This document shows positions 24,086 through 35,007 of a stretch of 64,000 nt of DNA, piece after piece. Positions within the stretch are counted from its first letter, which is position 1; each line of letters begins with the position of its first letter. Source of the DNA: Antedon mediterranea. Taxonomy: Eukaryota > Echinodermata > Crinoidea > Comatulida > Antedonidae. A program made the translations under genes and the position numbers. The DNA is taken from assembly GCF_964355755.1 (NCBI RefSeq), contig NC_092673.1, positions 24,433,001-24,497,000 of the forward strand, read 5' to 3'. Under the pieces are notes generated by a model. It saw only the letters and a program-made list of their open reading frames with translations. It did no database searches and was not told the origin of the DNA.

Positions 24086-24949
24086 TATAACGGACGAGTA
24101 GCGTATTGGAATACAACATTGTTATCATTTGTATCTGACATCCCAAGACCACCCCAAGTGGATTAAACAGATATCATAGGCCTAATAGTTTAATCCTTAA
24201 TCCTTATTAATAGGATATACTTGATACAGATTTACTTTGAATTACATTACAACCCTCTTGAATTGATTACCACATTTGGATAATTACAAACATACTTTGT
24301 GGATATTTCTGTCATTAATCTGTTAAAAGTATCATTCCAGAGAGACCAAATTATATATGTTTTTCTCATGAGAAATGTTTTTGTTGTAAAATTTTAACTT
24401 CATTCTGCGTTTAATTGATAGGTACATTTCTGTTTTTTTCTGTTAATTGTCTAGGCCTGCGGTCAAGAAATACAATACAGTTTCTTTAGAGATAATTACC
24501 AAAAGATCCAGTGAATTATTTAAGGTAATATAAAACTAGCATAACTTTATGTTTTCTTTGTATAAATATTGCTTCGTTCCTTAATTTAGAGTTGCCCTTT
24601 TATTTCATATTTTAAGGACTCGCAAAAATGTATACATAGGCCTATAAATTGTTGTTTTCCCCTTGTAAAAAAAATAATTTGGTTTCCTAAAAAATGAAAA
24701 CGTGGAAATAGGCCTATACATAGTTTTTTTTGTTGGTATTAGAGCAGTGAAAATTAGTGATGAAATAAATAGGCCCTATTGTAAGGAACTTAATCAAATT
24801 ACAGTATTTTAAATGCCTGTTTAATAAATAGAACTTTAATAGAAATTGTTATGATTAAACATAATTATATCATTCTCAAAATTCGAGTAAATACAACAGT
24901 TAATATTTCAAAATAATAAGCACTATTTTAGTGGTAACCGTTTCTCCTA

Positions 24950-25006
24950 TTATTTGATATCATATGTCATTAACAATAATTGTTAATGACATATGATATC
25001 AAATAA
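24950..25006. repeat. Perfect 57-bp palindrome
   Basis: Two 28-base arms (left TTATTTGATATCATATGTCA then TTAACAAT) are exact inverses around a single A. It would extrude as a cruciform or hairpin with essentially no loop. Confidence 0.9.
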
Positions 25007-25918
25007 ATTCATAATAATTTCATAAGCCTCTTTGTCGTTATACAGTAAAATGACGTTTATAATGAAAACTAATTATATCAAATACATAAATTGTGCCTCA
25101 TAATTATATTTTATAGTTAGTCGGAAACCAAGTTAGCGCTACAGGAAACGGAAAATCACAGGAGAGGTGTATGTTAATTTGTTTAAAAAGTCAAAGCAAT
25201 ATTAATGCATTTTGTATGGTCATCTCCTCGTCATAAATTTAGAAAGTGTACGTTTTTTAAAATAAAATAATGATATTAACAATGTTAGGATGATGATTGA
25301 TTATTCTTGATCATGATAATGAAGTAATATGACATTGATTATGATAATGATTTTGATGTCACGTATCTTGTTGCTTCTCTTGGGCACCACCATTAAGAGG
25401 GGACATTTTCTAGGCAAAAGAATGAATATTTTTTTACACTATAGACGGTCAAACCCTAATAAGGGGACACCCCCAACGAGAGGACACTTTGTTGGGTCAA
25501 TATAGTTTTTCTACATAATGTGGTACGACGTAGGCACCGCCATTTAGTTGCTAAAACACCTCGTTCATTTCGATGCCTAAGTTGCTCCTGCCAAATGATG
25601 GACGTAAATTACAATAGCAAAGATATCTAGATCTGTTTCCACTTTTCATTGTATTGGACTTTTAATTTGAATTAATGTATTATTAATTGATTGACGCAAA
25701 CTATGTGATGACGTCAACGTGGAGGGTTTGTTTTGCCTCCATTTAATATATACGAATTGTTAACATCAATCATTTCCATTCCATATCAGCGTCCCCCGTC
25801 TAACCCCATTGAGATACAAATGTTGTTTACATTACAAACCGTTAAAAGCATTTGTCATCATATACTGTTGTCGCTTGATTTACATTAATTTGACATTTAT
25901 TGCATTTTAATTGGTCTA

Positions 25919-25951
25919 ACCAGGGAAGAGTTAAATTAACTCTTCCCTGGT
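25919..25951. repeat. Perfect 33-bp palindrome
   Basis: ACCAGGGAAGAGTTAA and its exact inverse are separated by one A. Confidence 0.9.
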
Positions 25952-26239
25952 CTAGCCTAGCATCATTTATCTATTCTCGCCCACAGGTTAACCTATTTAT
26001 TACTATTTGCTTACAGTTACATGAAAATAAAATATATAATTTACGATTACGTACAATTTATTATGTGTTACATAAAATATCTTTGTCGACTATAAATATA
26101 GGCCCTACAGGTATTGTCATAATATCAAAGCATACCAAACAAATGTTTTTTTTTCGTCCCTATGCCATCTCAGTACGATTAGTAAAAACGTAACAATTGA
26201 AATGTTTCCATGCAATATGTTGGCAAAAAGTACACAGCA

Positions 26240-27893
26240 AAATTTGAAATTCTAAGCAAGAAAAAAAAATCTTGTTTTAAGAAAAAATTCTTAAAATAAG
26301 TATTTTTTTTCTTGTCAAGATTTAAAATTACTTAAAACAAGAAATAATTTTCTAGAAAAGACACATTTTCTTAAATTAAGTTTTGCAATATTCTTGAAAA
26401 TGCTTATTACAAGAAATATTTTACTTAAAATAAGAAGTCAATATCATTCTCTTCTTATTAAGAATAGTTTTGCTTAAAACAAGATTTGAAAATACTTAAT
26501 TTGAAAAGTATTTTACTTAAAATAAGAAATCTATATTTTATTTATCCCTATCAAGAATAATTTTTCTTAAATCAAGATTGATGAATTATAAAAATTACTT
26601 AAAACAATCAATATTTTTCTAGGTAAGACAAAGTTTCTTAAATTAGGTTTCGCAATAGTCTTGAAAATACTTGTTTTGAGAAATATTTTACTTAAAATAA
26701 GAAGTCAATTTCACACTACCCTTATCAAGATTATTTTTACTTGAATCAAGATTCGCAATATTCTTGAAAATGCTTATTACAAGAAATATTTTACTTAAAA
26801 TAAGAAGTCAATATCATTCTCTTCTTATTAAGAATAGTTTTGCTTAAAACAAGATTTGAAAATACTTAATTTGAAAAGTATTTTACTTAAAATAAGAAAT
26901 CAATATTATATTTATTCCTATCAAGAATAATTTTTCTTAAATCAAGATTGATGAATTCTAAAAATTACTTAAAACAATAAATATTTTTCTAGGTAAGACA
27001 AAGTTTCTTAAATTAGGTTTCGCAATATTCTTAAAAATACTTATTTTGAGAAATGTTTTACTTAAAATAAGAAGTCAATATCATAATATCTTATCAAGAC
27101 TATTTTTGCTTAAATTGAGATTCGCAATATTTTTAAAAATACTTATTTTGAGAAATGTTTTACTTAAAATAAGAAGTCAATATCATAATATCTTATCAAG
27201 ACTATTTTTGCTTAAATTGAGATTCGCAATATTTTTAAAAATACTTATTTTGAGAAATGTTTTACTTAAAATAAGAAGTCAATATTATACTATCTTATCA
27301 AGACTATTTTTACTTGAATCAAGATTCGCAATATTCTTAAAAATACTTATTTCGAGAAATGTTTTACTTAAAATAAGAAGTCAATATCATACTATCTTAT
27401 CAAGACTATTTTTGCTTAAATTGAGATTCGCAATATTTTAAAAAATACTTATTTTGAAAAATGTTTTACTTAAAATAAGAAGTCAATATCATACTATCCT
27501 ATCAAGACTATTTTTGCTTGAATTCAGATTCGCAATATTCTGATTTTGAGAAATGTTTTACTTAAAATAAGAAGTCAATATCATACTATCTTATCAAGAC
27601 TATTTTTACTTGAATCAAGATTCGCAATATTCTTTAAAATACTTATTTTGAGAAATGTTTTACTTAAAATAAGAAGTCAATATCATACTATCTTATCAAG
27701 ACTATTTTTGCTTAAATTGAGATTCGCAATATTTTTAAAAATACTTATTTTGAGAAATGGTTTACTTAAGATAAGAAGTCAATATCATACTATATCCTAT
27801 CAAGACTATTTTTGCTTGAATTGAAGTCAATTCTATTTTAATATTCTTAAAAATACTTATTTTGAGAAATGTTTTACTTAAAATAGATTGTCA
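26240..27893. repeat. Left subterminal repeat array of the CACTA-like element
   Basis: Two direct copies of a roughly 370-bp unit (starting near 26451 and 26821) are followed by about eight tandem 102-bp units, each built around ATTTTGAGAAATGTTTTAC, TTAAAATAAGAAG and ATCAAGACTATTTTTGCTT. The 102-base period is a multiple of three, so the array shows long open frames with a 34-residue period; these are not genes. Confidence 0.92.
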
Positions 27894-27896
27894 ATA

Positions 27897-28401
27897 TCCT
27901 TATATTCACACAACGGTATAGAGCAGTTAGCACTTCAGTTTCAACTGATGAAAGAATCTGGGTAATCGAACTGTTTGTGCTTTGAATAATCGATTGCACT
28001 GCAACCTAGAGAAAATAATATTGATTTAATATTTTTTATATTCAAGTTTTAATATGTTTAAAAACTAAGTTGTACTTTAGTTGGGGAGCTATGCAGCCTA
28101 ACAAAAAAATGTTATTTGTAACAATGAAATTGGTCACAAAAAAATGCAACATAAACTTAGAGTGTATAATGCCTAGGCCTAGTACCCAAGTCCTATAGTT
28201 ACTATAGCTAATAGTCCTGTATAATAACAGTACCAGCAAGGCATAGGAAATAGACGTATTTCTCTAATAAAAAATAGTTTAAAATGCATAATTGTTGTAA
28301 TTTTAAAGCAAAATGGCTTACCTGTGGAATCTTGTTTCTCTCCTTTAATTTTAGTAGAAAGAAATCAGCATTTTTTATACTATTATCTGCTTGTTCATCC
28401 T
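27897..28401 (-). pseudogene. Transposon protein remnant, two exons downstream of the zinc finger
   Basis: Minus-strand exon 28401-28322 encodes DEQADNSIKNADFFLLKLKE then RNKIPQ and ends at CAG before GTAAGC. The next exon, from 28005 after TTTTCTCTAG, continues in phase 0 as VAVQSIIQSTNSSITQILSS then VETEVLTALYRCVNI. It runs into the left repeat array, where it stops. A LKLKE....P..AV motif after an acidic region is what I recall from N-terminal parts of animal CACTA-type transposon proteins. The catalytic part is absent, so this copy is probably non-autonomous. Confidence 0.5.
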
Positions 28402-28437
28402 CTAGTTAGTAGGCCTTCTTGCTGAGCATCAACAAGA

Positions 28438-28831
28438 TAATTAATATTAAACAATCATTAACAGTATAACAATACTAGAATTATCACTACTACTATCGTC
28501 AGTTGATAAATCATCCCCGTTATAATAGTTTTTTTCTTCATTAACTTCGTCAGTCTCCTAGTCTAGGCCTAGTTCTACTTCATCCTCAATTGGCATCCTC
28601 GTTTTCTCCAGGCATACTTATATACTGATATTTCCATCGTCAACTGCAGGAGGTTGCCGATTGTTATACTCGTCCTTAAAATGGCGTCTTATGACATGCT
28701 TGTAAAACGAATTGTAAATTCCAAAGCTTGCCGGGCAGCGAACCACCAATTCCACATGTTACTCGAAAATTCGGAGTATTTCCATGAATTGAATTATAAT
28801 GCCTTAGCAAATAGGGTAGCAAATACTGTAC
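28438..28831 (-). pseudogene. Decayed C2H2 zinc-finger transposon protein, N-terminal part
   Basis: On the minus strand one frame reads LLRHYNSIHGNTPNFRVTCG then IGG. After four extra bases it continues in another frame as CPASFGIYNSFYKHVIRRHF then KDEYNNRQPPAVDDGNISI. Together these would form a C-x4-C, H-x4-H finger of a kind I recall from proteins encoded by animal DNA transposons (VTCGI.GC....Y.SFY.HV.R.H). The frame then runs through two stops into an acidic, serine-rich stretch (DDLSTDDSSSDNSS). One frameshift and two stops make it non-functional. Confidence 0.6.
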
Positions 28832-29212
28832 CTACTTCAGTTTACTGGCACCAACTTATCGCTTTTTTCTGACTGCAACAAACATGTGTCATTATTATTG
28901 TCTGTCGTATTACTGTTGGTCCAGACGTTTTATAGATTTGCTTTAACCACCATGGAGGTTTATACCTCCATGCTTTAACGTTGAGCAGTATAATGACCTT
29001 ATACATTCTGGGTAAAAGGCCAGCGATAAATGTTTGGTTATAGTTGAAAAACAACACTGTGTGTGGTCGATGACCTAGCTCCCGGCGGGATCATGGCCAA
29101 CGGTTTTTTAAAGTAATCATTCAAAAATCTAGAGTTTGTAAGTAAAAGACACCTTTCATCGCAATTTATATATTAAATGCTTCAATAGGCCTAGTAAGAT
29201 TAGTCTAATATA

Positions 29213-29826
29213 ATGTCGAAGGAAGACGCTTTGTTGAAGATCCGAGAAATAGATGAAGAAGTGGCCAACATTTTAACAGGTTCGTAGGCCTAATAATTAT
29301 ATTTTAATCTGCCAGCAGTCTAGGCCTAGCCTAGGGCTAGGCTCCTTCCTAGTTAGTAATACTGTAGGCCTGGAACTAGTAGGTCTAGGCTAGCCTACTA
29401 TGCCTTTTCTGACGGACAGGTGTATAGGTTTAGTGAGGAAAATACGTGTAAATATTGTGTACGTATTTTTAACAGCTTGGTTCGACTCAAGCTAGTGTCA
29501 TGCACTCCTCCCTTTGACAACTAAAATTAAATAAATGACTTATGAATATTAATTTTTGACATATTAATGCTCTCCTGGCCAGCCCACCCTTTCCCCTTCC
29601 TTTTACATTGACCACCTACAAAACTGTAGGCTACATTATTAAAAATTTGAGCTACAGTATATCAAGTTTATGTCCATACATTATTCCACTCATTTAAATA
29701 AATTTATATAATATAATGTTTTCAATTTGTTATTTTTGGTTAGGTTCAAAGATAACCCATATGTTGTCAAATCTGTCAAACATATTTGTTGGGAAAAACT
29801 CATCAAAAAAAGTCTGCCGACCTTGA
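29213..29826 (+). other. Possible short two-exon open frame inside the CACTA-like element
   Basis: ATG at 29213 opens MSKEDALLKIREIDEEVANI then LT, ending in phase 1 before GTTCGT at 29279. An acceptor TTGGTTAG precedes 29744, which continues in phase as SKITHMLSNLSNIFVGKNSS then KKVCRP and stops at 29826. The 49-residue product is not recognised. It could be a captured transcript start, a second transposon frame or chance. The donor is weak. Confidence 0.2.
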
Positions 29827-30904
29827 AGGTATTTTTAGTGTTTTTTAAAATTTAAAATACAAGTAACATTATGTACATTAAAAAAAAATATCTTAAAGTG
29901 TTTTTTTTAAATCAAATTTATCTTAGCTTAAAATTCGAGGTATATACTATGTTTACAATAATTTATTAAAATCAAACAATTAAACAAAATTTACATTTAA
30001 TTGTATGATTGTTATTATAAACATTGATACGGAATAAAAACATCAATCAGGATTGAACACCGTTTTGCGTATTGTCTTCCTAAATAGTAATATTAAAAAT
30101 AAATTTAGACCCTAATAATTTAACTAAAAATAATAGATACAGCCAGGCCTGTCTTTGGGATCGGTATAAACAGGGCAAAGTTTGTGATTAAAAAGTTCAA
30201 ATGCATATTCCACCCACCCTTATGTCTTATAATGTAAAATTATTCTTACCACCGTTCTAATATTGCGTCATGTTTTTGTGTTTACCGCCCCAGATATAGG
30301 ACTCTAAAACCACACCGTACCCAATTAGTTGATGATGTTACACATATTTAAAATACAGTAATAACTAAAACTATATTAATCTCTTTTCATTTTTAGGAAC
30401 ATGAATAAAGATCCAGAATCCTGGTCTTCACGCCGATCAGGTAATATGCCGGTATTGCTTTTGGACACAGAAATGGCCTACATTAAAGTTTAGCAAACAA
30501 TTCTAACTACAAAGAAAGCAAAATTAGATGAGGCTCTAGTTACTCTCCTCTCCACTTTTTACCTTCTGGATTTCGATTATCCAAAATGAAAAGAAGTACT
30601 GTAGGCCTCACTATCCTTTAACAGTTAGTGATTTGTGATGAAAACACACCTGTACACTTGACAAAGGCTGTTGAATCATCATTAGTATACATTAATAAAT
30701 TTAAAGACACCTAATAGTTTAAAGCCTAGGTGCGGGAGAAGAATTTTACGAAATTTGTATTTTACCATTTTAATGTTTTTAAGTTTTCTTTTGATGGCAT
30801 TTTATTATTAATAAAAACAAGTTTGTTTTAAAGAAGTTGTATATATTATTGTACCTAATGTCATGTAAATTGTAGTTCTTAATGAAAATAACAGTATTGT
30901 TAAT

Positions 30905-32684
30905 ATTATGTTTTATAACATTCTTGAATTTATTTGTTTAAGTAAAATATTACTTAAAATGAGTATTCATTTATCGTTCTTAAAATAAATTTTTAATGAT
31001 TTATATTTTATAGAATTCTTGTTTAAAGCAATTTTTTTCCCAATATAAGTAAGAATTTACGAATTTTAATTTGATAGAATTCTTGTTTCAAGCAATACTT
31101 TTCTTAAAATAAGTAAACATTTACTGGTTTTTATTTGATAGACTTCTTGTTTACTTATTTTAAAAAAAGTTTTGCTTGAAACAAGAATTCTACAAATAAA
31201 AATCGGAATAATATTACTTATTTTAAGAAATATATTGCTTGAAACAAGAAAACTAAAAATATAAATCGGAATATTCTTACTTATTTTAAGAAAAATATTG
31301 CTTAAAACAAGAATTCTAAAAAAATACAAACCGGAATATTCTTACTTATTTTAAGAAAAATATTGCTTGAAACAAGAATTCTACAAATAAAAATCGGAAT
31401 ATTCTTACTTATTTTAAGAAATATATTGCTTGAAACAAGAATTCAAAAAATACAAATCGGAATATTCTTACTTATTTTAAGAAAAATATTGCTTGAAACA
31501 AGAATTCAAAAAATACAAATCGGAATATTCTTACTTATTTTAAGAAAAATATTGCTTGAAACAAGAATTCAAAAAATACAAATCGGAATATTCTTACTTA
31601 TTTTAAGAAATATATTGCTTGAAACAAGAATATTAAAATTAAAAATCGGAATATTCTTACTTATTTTAAGAAAAATATTGCTTAAAACAAGAATTCTAAA
31701 AAATACAAATCGGAATATTCTTACTTATTTTAAGAAAAATATTGCTTGAAACAAGAATTCTACAAATAAAAATCGGAATATTCTTACTTATTTTAAGAAA
31801 TATTTTGCTTGAAACAAGAATTCAAAAAATACAAATCGGAATATTCTTACTTATTTTAAGAAAAAAATTGCTTGAAACAAGAATTCAAAAAATACAAATC
31901 GGAATATTCTTACTTATTTTAAGAAAAATATTGCTTGAAACAAGAATTCAAAAAATACAAATCGGAATATTCTTACTTATTTTAAGAAAAATATTGCTTG
32001 AAACAAGAATTCAAAAAATAAAAATCGGAATATTCTTACTTATTTTAAGAAATATCTTGCTTGAAACAAGAATTCAAAAAAATACAAATCGGAATATTCT
32101 TACTTATTTTAAGAAATATATTGCTTGAAACAAGAATTCTATAAAATACAAATCGGAATATTCTTACTTATTTTAAGAAATATCTTGCTTGAAACAAGAA
32201 TTCAAAAAAATACAAATCGGAATATTCTTACTTATTTTAAGAAATATATTGCTTGAAACAAGAATTCTATAAAATACAAATCGGAATATTCTTACTTATT
32301 TTAAGAAATATATTGCTTGAAACAAGAATTCAAAAAAATACAAATCGGAATATTCTTACTTATTTTAAGAAAAATATTGCTTGAAACAAGAATTCTATTT
32401 TAAAAAATCGATAAATTGTTACTTATTTTAAGGCAGATACTGCTTAAAACAAGAATGAAAAAAGCAATTAAATTCTTGGTAAGAATATTGTTCTTAAAGT
32501 ATTATTTCTTGGTAAGAATAATTTTCTTGATAAGAATTTGTGTGATTCTTGTTAAGAATTTTACGATTCTTGGTAAGCCAAAAAGTATTGAAATACGGAC
32601 AAGTCAAAATTTACTTGTTTCAAGAAATATTTTGCTTGAAACAAGTTTTTTTTTTCTTAAAACAAGAATCAGAATTTTGCTGTG
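30905..32684. repeat. Right subterminal repeat array of the CACTA-like element (63-bp units)
   Basis: About 20 tandem units of 63 bp from about 31150 to 32400, each containing TTGCTTGAAACAAGAATTC and AATCGGAATATTCTTAC followed by TTATTTTAAG. Degenerate copies lie on both sides. The period equals 21 codons, which creates spurious frames of over 120 residues. Internal variants (ATA or AAA after TTTTAAGAAA, a 1-base length change) suggest unequal exchange. Confidence 0.93.
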
Positions 32685-32686
32685 TA

Positions 32687-35007
32687 GTTTTGTTTGTAAA
32701 CTCCCCAAAGGAATTATTTAGAGACAACAGTGCTTTCAAGATAAAAACAATAACGGGATGTGTTGCATAATCCCAAGTGCTTGTCATTGTCAACAATGTG
32801 CGCACGGAATAATTGTATTAAAACTTAATAAGAGTTTATAAGTGAGAATCAAAATCTTAAGGTCTTTAATGAAAGACTGTCTTAAAATTACGTGACAATT
32901 CAAAAATACTATTCTCATAATCAGAACTGCAATCAACGCCTACTACAGTTGTATTTAAATCAGGCAATAATTAACATAAATAGTATGTAGAGTGTTTATA
33001 AGTATTTGAATTAAATGTATAATGCAACTACGATTAGGCCTAATGATAATAATTATCAATGAAGAAGAATGATTGGAATGAGCGGTTACAAGAAAAAATG
33101 GGAACATTTTTTTTTATTGCATACGCATCAAACAGCGGGCAACTGGACAACAATATAGGATGGACAAACCAGGGAGTCTAATTTTACTTATTACTTGCTT
33201 ACTTACTTACTTACTTACTCTCTGGATCAATAAAAAAATTAATGGCTGACAGCCAATTTTTGATTGGATTATAATATGTCTGTAGTCCTAACAGTTTAAA
33301 CATTTTTTTTTTAAATTCCAGTCTTTTAGATTAAGGACAAACAGTGTGCATAATTAACAAAAAAAGGTAAAATTAATGAAAAAGGAGGTAATATGGAATA
33401 CAAAGTGAATTTACAAGATTTAAAAAGGTTACTGATGAAGTTTATCAAAATGTAATGACATTAGACATTTTGAAAAATGTGATAATAATGAAAATAATAT
33501 GATGATTTTATGGTGATGACATGAAAGATGATATTAATGTGAATAAAAGTTGTGTGTTACGCCACAAAAAAGAGAGAAAAGATAAGAGACAAACATTTTT
33601 CTTCCTTCAAGCACTGTCAAAGTAATCATAATACAGGGCCTACATGAGAATCCTAATAATTTAAAATTTCGTCTGCTTTAAGATTGTAGGAATTTTTACC
33701 TGTACACAGAAAAAAAAAATTAGATTTGTTTAATTACTGATTGATGACATTCTACTCTTGGGATCGTTTTAACGAATCACATTAATTTCAATTAATTTGA
33801 CGATAAACCTATATACGATGAGTTTGGCCTCTAAACCGTTCTCTGCTATCTCCACCTGCCTTTTCCAAAAATTACCAAAAGTATACACGTGTTATTTGCA
33901 GTAATTCTATAAAGGAAGCCGAATTAATTTGTGATCATTTTAAATTAGGCTTAAAACAACTTACCGACCGTACTGTGTGATACGTGTACAGGTACGTAGC
34001 AGCGGTGCTTTTACTTGTCTGTTTTATCCAAATATATATAATGGAGGAATGATACAACATACCTTCACTAATTTTTTTTGATACGTATTGTCATGTAGTA
34101 GGCCTTCTTCAACTACCATATGTTTGTGAATCCCATGGTTTTATTTTGTAATTAAACTTTTTATATGCCTATTTAAAAAACATTAAAGGCCCACGCAAAT
34201 ACATGACATTCTATCAAAGTAAATTTACGTCGTTATGTAATATAAATATAATTGGATTGACTTTTTCATGTGCATAATTTACCATTTCGTGGTCCTCTAT
34301 CTCATTATGATTTATAACTATTATGCCAATAGAAGAAAACATACATGATAGATACTGGGTACTGGTGAGGGGAAAATGGCAAAATCAGCACTGTGGTCAA
34401 AGCAATATAGATTATGCTGAAAGTAGGAAGCCTTTTGCTATTTTCCCCTGACCGATATTATTATCTTTCCGAGAGTCATTTTTCGAACGTTGGTTATTAT
34501 TCTGTTCACAGGGAGAGGCGCTGAGGTGAACTTGAACCGGTGTACAGGCTACCGGAGTAACCTCCTTTCACACGACGGGTGCGTCAACACTTGCGTTTGT
34601 ATGCGCCTCGGTGTGTATACCTATATACATCTCGGAGTTTAACTGAAGATGTGAAAAGGGTCCTTAACTTTCTAACCCTCAACCAATCTATCGCACCTAA
34701 TAACTTACCTCGAATCTGTAGCAAACGGCAGTTATCTAATGGCTACCAGGGTTAGACGTTCTCTCAAAAACTTAAGCTGGTAATAATATTATCTACACAT
34801 CCCATATTGCTTTTTATAGCATAGTGTTACCCTTATTCAAACAATTACCTGTTAGCATTCCTTTCTGATTACCTAACCCAATTGTTTTCCACGGACAAAA
34901 CTAACTGTATTTTCTAGTGTTTGTACATGCTACAAAATATTTATATAGCGATACAATGATGTCATTGTTGCTTTTGACGGTGTAAACCAAGGTCCAAACG
35001 AATCAAA
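32687..35007. other. No gene seen
   Basis: Between the CACTA-like and Harbinger-like elements. It contains an ACTT tract (33187-33219), the short MITE at 34363-34455 and a GC-richer stretch at 34500-34790 that shows no open frame I can support. Confidence 0.55.
34363..34455. mobile_element. Short MITE with GGTNAGGGGAAAATNGCAAAA ends
   Basis: GGTGAGGGGAAAATGGCAAAA at the left is mirrored by TTTTGCTATTTTCCCCTGACC at the right; the inside is only about 50 bases (CAGCACTGTGGTCAAAGCAA). A second, interrupted copy is at 3331-3770. Confidence 0.65.

Larger units (their letters stand above)
24086..26232. other. No gene seen; two perfect palindromes
   Basis: AT-rich DNA between SINE family 2 and the CACTA-like element, with palindromes at 24950 and 25919 and a degenerate GGGGACAC-type repeat near 25395-25500. 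Confidence 0.6.
26233..32684. mobile_element. CACTA-like DNA transposon copy, 6.45 kb
   Basis: The left end reads CACAGCAAAATT and the right end is its exact inverse over 12 bases, with further imperfect pairing (ATTCT). TA stands directly outside each end, consistent with a 2-bp target duplication. Each flank (about 1.6-1.8 kb) is filled with subterminal repeats rich in CTTAAAATAAG and CTTGTTTCAAG, in inverted relation between the two flanks. Such arrays are typical of CACTA/EnSpm elements, whose transposase complex binds subterminal motifs. Fish EnSpm-like elements begin similarly with CACTGCAAAAA, which I recall as family knowledge. The 3-kb core holds a decayed zinc-finger transposase-like gene on the minus strand. 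Superfamily assignment is an inference. Confidence 0.7.

Noticed and set aside
27046-27824. Long open frames with 34-residue repeats
   Set aside because: They follow from the 102-bp tandem unit being a multiple of three; no start context, domain or splice evidence supports a protein.
28654-28872. Plus-strand 72-codon frame in the CACTA-like core
   Set aside because: It is antisense to the zinc-finger remnant, whose recognisable motif lies on the minus strand.
31363-32128. Two 128-codon frames with LLETRIQKIQIGIFL-type repeats
   Set aside because: A product of the 63-bp tandem array; the same DNA is better explained as subterminal transposon repeat.
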